This document shows, piece by piece, positions 5,947 to 13,243 of a stretch of 14,556 bases of DNA; position 1 is the stretch's first letter, and every line of letters begins with the position of its first letter. The position numbers were made by a program, and so were the translations under genes. The notes under the pieces were generated by a model. It did no database searches, had not been told where the DNA came from, and saw nothing but the letters and a program-made list of their open reading frames with translations. The stretch covers positions 1-14,556 of the forward strand of contig JANTGN010000053.1 of assembly GCA_024762895.1 (NCBI GenBank), in the 5' to 3' direction. The DNA is from Thiotrichales bacterium (GTDB lineage: Bacteria > Pseudomonadota > Gammaproteobacteria > J044).

Positions 5947-6777
5947 TTAGCCAGCGTTGCTCTGGCAGGAAAGACGACGGTGCTCGATAGCAGGAAAACT
6001 ACGGCGTATGCTGTTGAGTCGGTCGCGATCGATCTCGGCAATCACGACACCGGTTCCACTCTTGAGCTGGTTCAGGATATGTCCCCAGGGATCGACGATC
6101 ATACTGTGACCATGGGTCTCTCTGCCGTTGACATGATAGCCACCCTGCCCCGCGGCAACAACATAAGTCAGATTCTCTATGGCACGGGCGCGAATCAGGC
6201 TTTCCCAGTGTGCATGACCGGTCAGGGCAGTGAAGGCCGAAGGCAGGCTGATGATCTCTACCCCCTGGTCGAGCATACTACGAAAGAGTTCCGGGAACCT
6301 CAGGTCATAGCAAACCGCCATGCCCAGCTTTCCAAACGGGGTCTCCACCACCACGATATCTTTACCGTTATAAGTGGTCTCGGACTCATTATAACTTTCA
6401 TCCGAATCCATGAGATGCACATCAAACAGATGGATCTTGTCGTAACGCGCCACCCGTTCACCCTGATCGTTGTATAGGAGGCTGGCGGCATAGGCCTTCT
6501 TTGGATCAGGACTTTTAATCGGAATGGTGCCGCCGACGAGCCAGATTCCATGGCGTTGTGACTGGCGAGCGAGAAAATCCTGGATCGGACCAAGACCATC
6601 TTCTTCGCAGAGCGCCACCTTATCAGATTCCGTCAGGCCCATGATGGCAAAGTTCTCCGGCAATACGACGAGTTCTGCGCCATTCTCAGCAGCCTGGTCA
6701 ATCAGGCGTTTGGCGCTTTCCAGGTTCGCCGTTACATTTGGCCCCGAGGCCATTTGAATTGCCGCAATCTTGCTCAC
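5947..6777 (-). CDS. Nitrilase-superfamily amidase, Nit1/YbeM-like (probable deaminated-glutathione amidase)
   Basis: The 276-residue carbon-nitrogen hydrolase has the catalytic triad in canonical surroundings: Glu41 in LPENF, Lys114 in RYDKIHLFDV and Cys156 in MAVCYDLRFPELFR. Length and motifs fit the Nit1/Nit2 branch, whose bacterial members hydrolyse deaminated glutathione, a metabolite-repair reaction; other omega-amidase-like substrates remain possible. The start is a GTG at 6777 with a good Shine-Dalgarno (GGAGG on the minus strand, 6784-6788) six bases upstream. The start codon overlaps the stop of the preceding gene (GTGA), which implies translational coupling. It is the middle gene of a small operon (secreted protein, nitrilase, tldD). 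A nit gene next to tldD is a conserved arrangement in related bacteria. Confidence 0.92.
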   Translation of the reverse strand: MSKIAAIQMASGPNVTANLESAKRLIDQAAENGAELVVLPENFAIMGLTESDKVALCEEDGLGPIQDFLARQSQRHGIWLVGGTIPIKSPDPKKAYAASLLYNDQGERVARYDKIHLFDVHLMDSDESYNESETTYNGKDIVVVETPFGKLGMAVCYDLRFPELFRSMLDQGVEIISLPSAFTALTGHAHWESLIRARAIENLTYVVAAGQGGYHVNGRETHGHSMIVDPWGHILNQLKSGTGVVIAEIDRDRLNSIRRSFPAIEHRRLSCQSNAG

Positions 6778-7121
6778 TCTGTTCCTCCAGCACCTACCAG
6801 GATAATTTCCAGTTGATCATTAAAGGGACTACCGGGAACGCTATGAATGGCATCGGCCTCTATACCAAGTGAGATCAGCCAGTCGGAAAGTTCCTGCGCC
6901 CACAGGCTGCCCTCTTCACCACCGGGATAACGAAGCTGCAACTGGCTTCCGGGCGACTCCTCCATGGCACGTACCGCAGAGCGCACAGCGGGAAATTGCG
7001 TAATGGCCTCACCGCTACGGGGCAGAGACCATTCTTCAAGCCCTAGAGTGTAATATTGCTCTGATGACTGTGCAGTCAATCCCAGAAAGGCAAGGGTTAT
7101 AGCGATAATTAGTCTTGTCAT
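6774..7121 (-). CDS. Small secreted or periplasmic protein of unknown function (115 aa)
   Basis: An N-terminal signal peptide is clear (MTRLIIAITLAFLGLTAQSS, with cleavage likely near residue 18-20). The mature part is about 95 residues with no cysteines. Its pattern RYPGGEEGSLWAQELSDWL, then a hydrophobic stretch GIEADAI and finally LEIILVG, suggests an alpha/beta fold loosely similar to OmpA-like or SPOR-like peptidoglycan domains, but I cannot assign a family. The stop overlaps the nitrilase GTG start (GTGA), so it is the first gene of the nit-tldD operon. In related genomes the large outer-membrane homeostasis gene yhdP often occupies this upstream slot; it is absent here. No strong Shine-Dalgarno precedes the ATG. 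Confidence 0.72.
   Translation of the reverse strand: MTRLIIAITLAFLGLTAQSSEQYYTLGLEEWSLPRSGEAITQFPAVRSAVRAMEESPGSQLQLRYPGGEEGSLWAQELSDWLISLGIEADAIHSVPGSPFNDQLEIILVGAGGTE
6784..6788 (-). promoter_or_regulatory. Shine-Dalgarno supporting the GTG start of the nitrilase gene
   Basis: GGAGG on the minus strand lies six bases before the GTG at 6775-6777 and inside the 3' end of the upstream ORF, supporting the non-ATG start and coupled translation. Confidence 0.75.
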
Positions 7122-7227
7122 GAATGCATCTTAACGGAAGCCGGGCCTCGGGTGTAGTAAGTCTATGAGTCTTCCTGTCTATATTGAGTTCTATACTTTT
7201 ATTTCAATGCATCATTAATGTGACCCT

Positions 7228-7566
7228 ATGCGCGAATTACTCAGTCAAATTGAAACCTTATTAAGAGACTATGATTGCGTCTATGAGGCCAATTGCGTTG
7301 AAATCACCCTACGCGCTCTGAACCAGGACCCGGCCCATTTCTGGGACCTGCTCAACTCCAATGAATGGTGGGGCGAATCGGGATCGGTCTGCCAGGTCGA
7401 CCTGGCCATACAATCGGGTTTTACTGCCGAAGGCCGTGAAGACAGCCGCAGGTTACGAGGCTGGCTGATAGAGGTTCACGATGCCCTGCTGGAACAGGGT
7501 ATAAACAACCCGCGGGCCAGCCTGATAGCAGCCGAGTTCAGAAAGTGGGCGGCCTCAAGGATCTAG
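7228..7566 (+). CDS. Hypothetical protein (112 aa)
   Basis: No named family is recognised with confidence. The 112-residue protein is acidic to neutral and cytosolic, with no signal or membrane segment. It starts with an amphipathic helix (MRELLSQIETLLRDYD), has two cysteines in the first third, then a tryptophan-rich turn (FWDLLNSNEWWGESGSV), and ends with helical segments (RRLRGWLIEVHDALLEQG). The layout resembles small helical DUF proteins that carry a conserved W/G-rich centre. It stands alone on the plus strand, divergent from the nit operon (106 bases between starts) and convergent with the Nudix gene, whose stop lies only 4 bases away. No Shine-Dalgarno is visible before the ATG. Clean coding composition and tight packing argue that the gene is real. 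Confidence 0.75.
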   Translation: MRELLSQIETLLRDYDCVYEANCVEITLRALNQDPAHFWDLLNSNEWWGESGSVCQVDLAIQSGFTAEGREDSRRLRGWLIEVHDALLEQGINNPRASLIAAEFRKWAASRI

Positions 7567-7570
7567 ATGC

Positions 7571-8425
7571 TCAGGGCAGGGATCGATGTAAGCCAGTCAC
7601 CAGCCGCGTATAGCCCTCCTGATCCGGATCCAGCAGACCATGCCGGATCAGAAAATCGATAATGACCAGATTACAATTGGCCTTGAACTCCTCAGTCTCA
7701 CGCACGATCTCGGCCACCTGTTCAACCGGCATCAGTTCGAAGGACTCGACCTCACCATCGGTACACGCCGGCTCAAAGCCTTCAGACAGTTCCAGATCAT
7801 AGCAATACATGACATCGGGCTTAATCCCATGTGCAGACTCTGCCACATAGCTGATGGACCCAACGGCCCTGGCCTGTTGCGCCAGATCGCCAGACATGCC
7901 GGCCTCTTCCTCACATTCCTTGATCAGGTTCTGTTGCAGACTGATACCCCAGGGCAAACCACCTGCTACCAGGTTATCGAGTTTACCCGGGGCATGGCGA
8001 CGGTCTTTTGCACGACGGGCAATCCACATATACAGGCCGTCATTCCGACACACATAGCCATTCAGATGCTGGCCAAAGGCACGAATCCCAAAATGGGCCA
8101 CTGCCCCGCGATCCATCAGCAATACCGCCTGTGTGCGCTCGCCGGGGGTAACAGGATAAAGCTCATTGAGATCATGACCAATGACGCCCTTTTGAATCAT
8201 CGATTGTATAACATCGGCAACAGCCTGGCTGCGCTGCTCAAAACCGGAAAGGCCCTGGCGAAGTGAAACCCCATCATCGGCATGATGAAAATAATTCGGC
8301 CAGGCCTGCAGGTGTTCGGCAAAGCTCGGTCTTAACCATCCAACATCCTGCCCATCGACCCTGAAAGGGAGATAGCGGGTCAGATCCGCTGTATTACAGG
8401 CCTCAATTCGATCAAGGAAAGACAT
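7571..8425 (-). CDS. Nudix hydrolase with DUF4743 N-terminal domain
   Basis: The 284-residue protein has two parts. Residues about 1-115 form the DUF4743-type N-terminal domain, which ends in RGAVAHFGIRAFGQHLNGYV. Residues about 120-260 form a Nudix fold. The Nudix box at residues 155-177 (GGLPWGISLQQNLIKECEEE then AGM) keeps the metal-binding EExxxE-type glutamates and final Gly, but has Lys where the consensus has Arg and Ile where it has the first Glu; similar boxes occur in this subfamily. Related proteins in plants and yeast are described as thiamin-pyrophosphokinase-like Nudix proteins that hydrolyse damaged thiamin diphosphate forms; that substrate is inference here. The ATG is supported by TGGAG six bases upstream. 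The gene is divergent from the ABC exporter and convergent with the hypothetical gene at 7228-7566. Confidence 0.9.
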   Translation of the reverse strand: MSFLDRIEACNTADLTRYLPFRVDGQDVGWLRPSFAEHLQAWPNYFHHADDGVSLRQGLSGFEQRSQAVADVIQSMIQKGVIGHDLNELYPVTPGERTQAVLLMDRGAVAHFGIRAFGQHLNGYVCRNDGLYMWIARRAKDRRHAPGKLDNLVAGGLPWGISLQQNLIKECEEEAGMSGDLAQQARAVGSISYVAESAHGIKPDVMYCYDLELSEGFEPACTDGEVESFELMPVEQVAEIVRETEEFKANCNLVIIDFLIRHGLLDPDQEGYTRLVTGLHRSLP

Positions 8426-8588
8426 TCAGAACTCCAGCACCCCAGGATAAGGGTCAGATAGTGCATCAGTAAAAAAGCTTGATGGCGAAATGATTAAACT
8501 CGTTCACGCCTTCTATAGCTGAATAATAAGGCCCTTACCCTTATCGTTCTACCTTGCTGTCATTGTGTCTTCGGAATTAAGATGAGTC
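8426..8588. promoter_or_regulatory. Divergent promoter region between the Nudix and ABC exporter genes
   Basis: This 163-base gap must hold promoters for both directions. A 9-bp inverted repeat, GATAAGGGT (8446-8454) and ACCCTTATC (8537-8545), spans it, and the palindrome AAGGCCCTT lies at 8528-8536, next to the second arm. These could be operator sites. No confident -35/-10 pair was found. Confidence 0.4.
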
Positions 8589-10382
8589 ATGTTAAATAAT
8601 GCGCAACCAACGGGTGCTTATGACTGGCGCTTCTTCTGGCGAGTCGCCCTGGAGCACCGCAGGAGCCTGATCCTGGCGCACATCATCGCCCTGTGTGCGG
8701 CACTACTGAGCGCTCCTGTTCCGCTGTTAATGCCCCTGCTGGTCGACGAGGTCCTGCTGGATCAACCCAGCCGTCTCGTTCCCTGGATGAATAGCTTTTT
8801 CCCGTCCGGCTGGCATACGGCCGTCGGCTATATCGGCTTCATCTTTCTCATCACAGTCTTATTGCGCATGAGTTCCATGTTGCTGGGCGTCTGGCAGATG
8901 CGTGACTTCACCCTGATTGCCAAGGATGCCACCTTTCGAATGCGCAGAGACCTTCTGGGCAGACTGCAAAAGGTGTCCATGGCGGAATACGAAACGCTGG
9001 GAAGTGGTACGGTCGCCTCACACCTGGTCACCGATCTGGAATCGATCGATAATTTCGTCGGCATCACCATCAGTAAATTCCTGGTAGCGATTTTGACCCT
9101 GGTGGGCGTTACCGCCATCCTGTTATGGGTGCACTGGCAACTGGCTCTGTTCATCCTGGTGATGAACCCGGTGGTGATCTATTTCACCGTCATCATGGGC
9201 AAACGGGTCAAGGAACTGAAACGTAAGGAAAACACCGCCTTTGAACTCTTTCAACAGAGCCTGAGCGAGACCCTGGATGCCATCCAGCAGATTCGTGCCA
9301 TGAATCGCGAACAGCACTACATCTCTCGAGTGATTCATCGCGCCAGGGATATTAAGCAACATTCGGCCGCCTTCTCCTGGAAGAGTGACGCCGCAGGACG
9401 CTTTTCGTTTCTGATCTTCCTGGTCGGCTTTGAAGTCTTCCGTGCCATCGCCATGCTGATGGTCGTCTTTTCCAGCCTGAGCATCGGCGAAATGATGGCC
9501 GTCTTTGGCTATCTCTGGTTCATGATGGCTCCCGTGCAGGAGGTCCTGAATATCCAGTACAGCTATTATGGCGCCAGGGCCGCTCTCAGCAGGGTCAATC
9601 GTCTGCTCGACTTACACCAGGAGCCGGAATATCCGCATCTGAAAAACCCGTTTGCAGGCCAGAAGACCGTTTCCATTCAGTTGGAAGACATCCACTTTGC
9701 CTATCAGCCCGATCAGGAGATCCTCAAGGGCCTGAGCCTGAACATCAACAAGGGCGAGAAGGTGGCCCTGGTGGGGGCCAGCGGTGGGGGCAAGTCCACA
9801 CTCGTCCAGGTCCTGCTGGGACTATATCCACCACAGCAGGGAGATGTTCGGTTTGATCATGTTTCCATTCGGGAAATCGGTCTGGACCGGGTGCGCGATC
9901 ACGTCGCTACCGTCCTGCAACATCCGGCCCTGTTCAACGATACCGTTCGTATGAACCTCACCCTGGGAAAGACGGAGAACGAAGACAAACTCTGGCAGGC
10001 GCTGGAGATTGCCCAGCTCAGGCAGACCATCGAAGAATTACCCGAGGGGCTGGACACCCTGATTGGGCAACAGGGCATACGCCTTTCGGGTGGCCAACGA
10101 CAACGGCTGGCCATTGCCCGCATGGTCCTGACCGAGCCCCAGGTAGTCATACTCGATGAGGCCACCTCGGCCCTGGATATCGAGACAGAGACCCATCTGC
10201 ATCGTGACCTTTCGGCCTTTCTCGAGGGCCGTACGACACTCATCATTGCTCATCGCCTGAGCGCCGTGAAACAGGCTGACCGTGTCTATGTCTTCGAAGA
10301 TGGCAATATCATCGAGGAAGGCACCCATGATGAACTGATCCAGGGCGAAGGACTTTATCAACGGCTTTATGGTCATCAGTAG
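8589..10382 (+). CDS. ABC exporter, fused membrane and ATPase domains (MsbA-like half-transporter)
   Basis: The 597-residue half-transporter works as a homodimer or heterodimer in the inner membrane. Residues about 1-330 form the membrane domain with six helices (near 26-52, 79-100, 160-180, 183-203, 272-295 and 298-318). Residues about 355-597 form the nucleotide-binding domain: Walker A GASGGGKST (396-404), Q-loop around Gln444, signature LSGGQRQR (499-506), Walker B VVILDEAT (519-526), D-loop SALD and H-loop His555. The full motif set predicts an active ATPase. The substrate is unknown; the MsbA family exports lipid A, peptides or drugs, and no lpxK is adjacent to suggest a true MsbA. The coupled downstream TauE/SafE gene overlaps its stop codon. 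The ATG start has only a weak purine-rich stretch upstream. Confidence 0.93.
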   Translation: MLNNAQPTGAYDWRFFWRVALEHRRSLILAHIIALCAALLSAPVPLLMPLLVDEVLLDQPSRLVPWMNSFFPSGWHTAVGYIGFIFLITVLLRMSSMLLGVWQMRDFTLIAKDATFRMRRDLLGRLQKVSMAEYETLGSGTVASHLVTDLESIDNFVGITISKFLVAILTLVGVTAILLWVHWQLALFILVMNPVVIYFTVIMGKRVKELKRKENTAFELFQQSLSETLDAIQQIRAMNREQHYISRVIHRARDIKQHSAAFSWKSDAAGRFSFLIFLVGFEVFRAIAMLMVVFSSLSIGEMMAVFGYLWFMMAPVQEVLNIQYSYYGARAALSRVNRLLDLHQEPEYPHLKNPFAGQKTVSIQLEDIHFAYQPDQEILKGLSLNINKGEKVALVGASGGGKSTLVQVLLGLYPPQQGDVRFDHVSIREIGLDRVRDHVATVLQHPALFNDTVRMNLTLGKTENEDKLWQALEIAQLRQTIEELPEGLDTLIGQQGIRLSGGQRQRLAIARMVLTEPQVVILDEATSALDIETETHLHRDLSAFLEGRTTLIIAHRLSAVKQADRVYVFEDGNIIEEGTHDELIQGEGLYQRLYGHQ

Positions 10383-11173
10383 TGACTGAGGCCCTGATAG
10401 CCTACCTGCTCCTGGGGGCCATCATCGGGGTCATCGCCGGTTTGTTTGGTGTCGGTGGCGGTCTCATCATCGTTCCAGCCCTCAGTCTGCTATTCCCCCG
10501 ATTTGGGATCGCATCCGACTATGCCGTGCATCTCGCTATAGGGACCTCGCTGGGTACCATCGTCATGACCTCGCTATCGGCCATTTACGCGCACCATCGC
10601 AGGGCTGCCGTGCGATGGGACCTGGCATTGAAGATGACCCCGGGCATCATCCTCGGTGCCGGCCTGGGCGCCCTGATCGCCGCCGCTACCAGCAGCACCG
10701 GCTTACGTAGTCTGTTTGGAATGTTCGAGATCACGATTGCGGCCTATCTGTTTTTCTCCCCAACCCCACGGCCCAGGCAGGGCCACATCAGCAGCTCCCT
10801 GCTTTTCAGCGCTGGAGGCCTGATTGGAATCGTGTCCAGCCTGCTGGGCATTGGAGGTGGCACCATGACCGTGCCCTTCCTGGTTTGGAACCGAGTACGC
10901 GTGCAGGAGGCCATAGCCACCGCCAGTGCCTGCGGCCTGCCCATTGCCCTGGCCGGTAGCATCGGCTTTGTACTTGCTGGCTGGAATCAGCCGGGCCTGC
11001 CCTCTCATGCGACCGGATACCTCTACTGGCCGGCGCTTATCGGCATTATTTTCACCAGCATGCTGACCGCGCCCCTGGGCGCGAGACTGGCCCATGCGCT
11101 GGATGCCGCGAGACTGAAAAGAATCTTTGCGCTGTTTTTACTCCTGCTCGGCCTGAAGATGCTGGCAGGTTAA
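10382..11173 (+). CDS. TauE/SafE-family permease (sulfite/sulfonate exporter family)
   Basis: The 263-residue inner-membrane protein has about eight helices and the family's internal duplication: LFGVGGGLIIVPAL (residues about 21-34) and LLGIGGGTMTVPFL (about 154-167) are the two half-repeats. Family members export sulfite, sulfoacetate or other organosulfur anions; the precise substrate cannot be read from the sequence. The start is GTG at 10382, whose G is the last base of the preceding stop codon (TAGTG), so translation is coupled to the ABC exporter. Convergent djlA ends 3 bases downstream. The coupling suggests that the two transporters are made together. Confidence 0.92.
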   Translation: MTEALIAYLLLGAIIGVIAGLFGVGGGLIIVPALSLLFPRFGIASDYAVHLAIGTSLGTIVMTSLSAIYAHHRRAAVRWDLALKMTPGIILGAGLGALIAAATSSTGLRSLFGMFEITIAAYLFFSPTPRPRQGHISSSLLFSAGGLIGIVSSLLGIGGGTMTVPFLVWNRVRVQEAIATASACGLPIALAGSIGFVLAGWNQPGLPSHATGYLYWPALIGIIFTSMLTAPLGARLAHALDAARLKRIFALFLLLLGLKMLAG

Positions 11174-11176
11174 TTT

Positions 11177-11992
11177 TTATGCCTTACCTGTACCTCGGGA
11201 GGCCCTGATCTGGTCGTAAGCGGCACGGATCTCCTGGACCTTTTCATTCGCCATCTTGACCATCTCCTCGGGCAGCCCTTTGGCGACGAGCTTATCTGGA
11301 TGGTGCTGGTTCATCAGCCTGCGATAAGCGCGCTTGATTTCGGCATCCGAGGCATTTCGGTCAACACCCAGGAGCTGATAGGCCTGATTGAGTGAGGTTG
11401 CGCTGGGCGGTGGTGCCTGCCTCCGTCCACCGTGCGAGGAAAAATGCTCAGCCGCCCTGACCATAGCCACCAGGCGTTCAAACATGGCACGACTAAAACC
11501 CAGCCGGGAGAAGATATGCAATAACATCTGCTCCTCGGCCGCATCCAGTGCCCCATCCGCCATGGCTGCCTGAAGCTGGATTTCGAGAAACATCTGCATC
11601 AGGGTCCTGCGGCGATGACACTCTACTCTAAACTGCTCAACCACCGCATCCAGATCAAACCCATCGCGTTTACCTTCATTGAACAGGTTGATGGCGAGCT
11701 TCCTTTGTTCTGGATTGAGTTCCATCTGTCTCATGACCGCCTCGGCAAAGGCAATCTCGGACTTACTGACATGGCCATCGGCCTTGGCGATATGGCCCAT
11801 GATAGAAAAGGTTGCTGTGAAAAAAGCCATCTGGGTCCGCTCATGATCACCATCGCTACCGAGCAACCCTTCGTTCAGTGCCGTCATACCTCGATCTAGC
11901 TGATGACCTAAGGCTGCACCCAGTAGAGCTCCCAGGGGTCCACCCGCCATAAAGCCAAAGGCACCGCCTAACGCCTTGCCCCACCAGCTCAT
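11177..11992 (-). CDS. djlA: Membrane-anchored J-domain co-chaperone DjlA
   Basis: The 271-residue protein has the DjlA layout. A glycine-rich membrane segment lies at residues about 6-30 (GKALGGAFGFMAGGPLGALL), followed by a TerB-like helical domain (about 55-180, including MGHIAKADGHVSKSEIAFAE and AAMADGALDAAEEQML). After a short linker comes a C-terminal J-domain (about 203-268) with the HPD motif at 231-233 that stimulates the DnaK ATPase. It is a type III J-protein anchored in the inner membrane with the J-domain in the cytoplasm, linked in other bacteria to envelope-stress and capsule signalling. The start ATG is preceded by GAGAGG about 9 bases upstream. It follows the chalcone-isomerase-like gene by 39 bases on the same strand. 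Confidence 0.95.
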   Translation of the reverse strand: MSWWGKALGGAFGFMAGGPLGALLGAALGHQLDRGMTALNEGLLGSDGDHERTQMAFFTATFSIMGHIAKADGHVSKSEIAFAEAVMRQMELNPEQRKLAINLFNEGKRDGFDLDAVVEQFRVECHRRRTLMQMFLEIQLQAAMADGALDAAEEQMLLHIFSRLGFSRAMFERLVAMVRAAEHFSSHGGRRQAPPPSATSLNQAYQLLGVDRNASDAEIKRAYRRLMNQHHPDKLVAKGLPEEMVKMANEKVQEIRAAYDQIRASRGTGKA

Positions 11993-12031
11993 AACATGCT
12001 GCCTCTCTGCCAGCTATCAGATTCGTTCATG

Positions 12032-12589
12032 CTAAACTCCACCCAACAAGCCCTTTTTAAGTCCCTTGTCGGCCGGCCTGTCTCCAAGCCAGACCCTGAA
12101 CAAGGCCTGCATAAAATCCTCGCCCGGGATAATCCCCATGGCCTTGTCCTTGATTTCGACTCGAGTGCCCAAACCAGGCACATAGTCGATCACGACTCGA
12201 TCCCCTTTATACATATCCTCGAACAGGGCATTGAAATGATCGAGCCTGGACTCCAGGGCCTTCATTTGATCGATACTGCTGTTGTTCTTAAAACCTTCGG
12301 TCCAGCCACGTGTAATTTTTTTAGCACTCACCTCATCATAGATAAACTGCATCAGGATACGTTTGGGTTCGTTCAGTTCAATGATACGATTCGCATCCCT
12401 TGTGGGTTCAGGTAAATACAGACCGGCTGCATACACCTTAGCAAAAAACTTCTTGCGCAGCCCAGCCCCATTCAGCACGAGTTTCATATCGGAAACTTCG
12501 ACGCTATCCGGCATCTGAACACCGGCAATCACCTGGGCCTGGGTCGTAGACATCAGCAGGGACAAAATAAGACTGAGCAGAATTCTCAT
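12032..12589 (-). CDS. Secreted chalcone-isomerase-like domain protein (185 aa)
   Basis: A signal peptide (MRILLSLILSLLMSTTQA) precedes a chalcone-isomerase-like domain of the bacterial type (Pfam Chalcone_3 style). The diagnostic pattern is LNGAGLRKKFFAKVYAAGLY near residue 40, then LMQFIYDEVSAKKITRGWTE around residues 80-100, and YVPGLGTRVEIKDKAMG near the C-terminus. The bacterial members are periplasmic and lack a proven enzyme activity; ligand binding, for example of fatty acids, is one suggestion. The frame stays open to 12637, but the ATG at 12587-12589 is chosen because AAGGAG lies seven bases upstream and the signal peptide begins there. It probably shares an operon with djlA. Confidence 0.88.
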   Translation of the reverse strand: MRILLSLILSLLMSTTQAQVIAGVQMPDSVEVSDMKLVLNGAGLRKKFFAKVYAAGLYLPEPTRDANRIIELNEPKRILMQFIYDEVSAKKITRGWTEGFKNNSSIDQMKALESRLDHFNALFEDMYKGDRVVIDYVPGLGTRVEIKDKAMGIIPGEDFMQALFRVWLGDRPADKGLKKGLLGGV

Positions 12590-12596
12590 GGGACGA

Positions 12597-12602
12597 CTCC
12601 TT
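12597..12602 (-). promoter_or_regulatory. Shine-Dalgarno deciding the start of the chalcone-isomerase-like gene
   Basis: AAGGAG on the minus strand is seven bases before the ATG at 12587-12589, with ideal spacing. The alternative upstream start at 12637 has no such site and would add 16 residues before the signal peptide. Confidence 0.8.
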
Positions 12603-12673
12603 GGTCTTACGCGCAAGATACTATCGTAGTGGATCAACCATATTGAATAAACCTTGGTGCTTATATTCCTGAC

Positions 12674-12690
12674 TATAATTGGGGTATAAA
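12674..12690 (+). promoter_or_regulatory. Candidate -10 elements for the cNMP-fold gene
   Basis: TATAAT at 12674-12679 and TATAAA at 12685-12690 lie in an AT-rich stretch 45-60 bases before the start codon. No good -35 hexamer is found at 16-18 bases, so the promoter is weak or needs an activator. Confidence 0.35.
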
Positions 12691-12724
12691 TAGTCTTTTA
12701 ATCACCACTCAATCAGATGGGTGT

Positions 12725-12730
12725 GGGAGG
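12725..12730 (+). promoter_or_regulatory. Shine-Dalgarno deciding the start of the cNMP-fold gene
   Basis: GGGAGG is four bases before the ATG at 12735, which favours that start over the upstream in-frame ATG at 12717. Confidence 0.7.
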
Positions 12731-12734
12731 ATCG

Positions 12735-13217
12735 ATGAAAAAGCCTGAATGCAGCCAGGTACAGAAACTGTCCATTACCGATAACCTCAGCGAGGCCGAG
12801 TGCGAGATCCTCAAGAGTGTCAGTGAGTATCGCCTGCTCAAGGATGGTGATGTCCTGCTCAAGGAAGGAGAGACCGACCACACCCTCTATGGCATCGTCG
12901 AAGGACGTCTCGAGGCCGTCAAGGATACCGGCATGGGCGATCATGTCACCCTGCAGATGTTTAAGACGGGCGATATCGTCGGCGAACTGGGTTTCGTCGA
13001 CGGGACTGCACATAGTGCCAGTCTGTTATCGATTGGAGATTCTGAGGTGATCTCGCTGGAACGCTCAGCACTGGAAGGCCTGATCAATGAACACCCCCAG
13101 GTGGTTTATGGCGTCATGCGCGGCATCATCCGTGCAACCCATGCCATTGTCAGGCGTATGAACCTTCAGTACGTGGAGATGTGTAATTACATCTCAAAAC
13201 AGCATGGTCGCTACTAA
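12735..13217 (+). CDS. Stand-alone cyclic-nucleotide-binding-fold protein (160 aa)
   Basis: The protein is essentially one cNMP-binding beta-barrel (residues about 15-125) followed by a helix (about 120-150), with no helix-turn-helix or enzyme domain, so it is not a normal CRP/FNR regulator. The phosphate-binding cassette is recognisable in GDIVGELGFVDGTAHSASL: Glu84 of the GEL motif is present, but the position normally held by the phosphate-binding Arg (GE..7..RSA) is His93. Binding of cAMP or cGMP may therefore be lost or altered. Similar single-domain proteins may act as sensors that bind a partner protein. The gene is divergent from the chalcone-isomerase-like/djlA pair and convergent with the AEC permease gene. 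A longer in-frame start exists at 12717 without a ribosome binding site. Confidence 0.85.
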   Translation: MKKPECSQVQKLSITDNLSEAECEILKSVSEYRLLKDGDVLLKEGETDHTLYGIVEGRLEAVKDTGMGDHVTLQMFKTGDIVGELGFVDGTAHSASLLSIGDSEVISLERSALEGLINEHPQVVYGVMRGIIRATHAIVRRMNLQYVEMCNYISKQHGRY

Positions 13218-13219
13218 AG

Positions 13220-13243
13220 CCTGATACCCATCAAGCAATCAGG
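13220..13243. terminator. Weak hairpin between convergent genes
   Basis: CCTGAT and ATCAGG form a 6-bp stem around a 12-base loop in the 21-base gap between the cNMP-fold gene and the AEC permease gene, overlapping the stop codon of the latter. Neither strand has a T-run after it, so it is a poor intrinsic terminator at best. Confidence 0.3.

Noticed and set aside
5980..6477. Plus-strand ORF opposite the nitrilase gene
   Set aside because: It is the complement of a gene with an intact catalytic triad, and no independent signal supports it.
7640..8266. Plus-strand ORF of 208 codons opposite the Nudix gene
   Set aside because: It is the antisense shadow; the Nudix frame has the clear motif and the ribosome binding site.
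11989..12183. Minus-strand ORF overlapping the end of the chalcone-isomerase-like gene
   Set aside because: It overlaps a well-supported gene in another frame and has no start signal.
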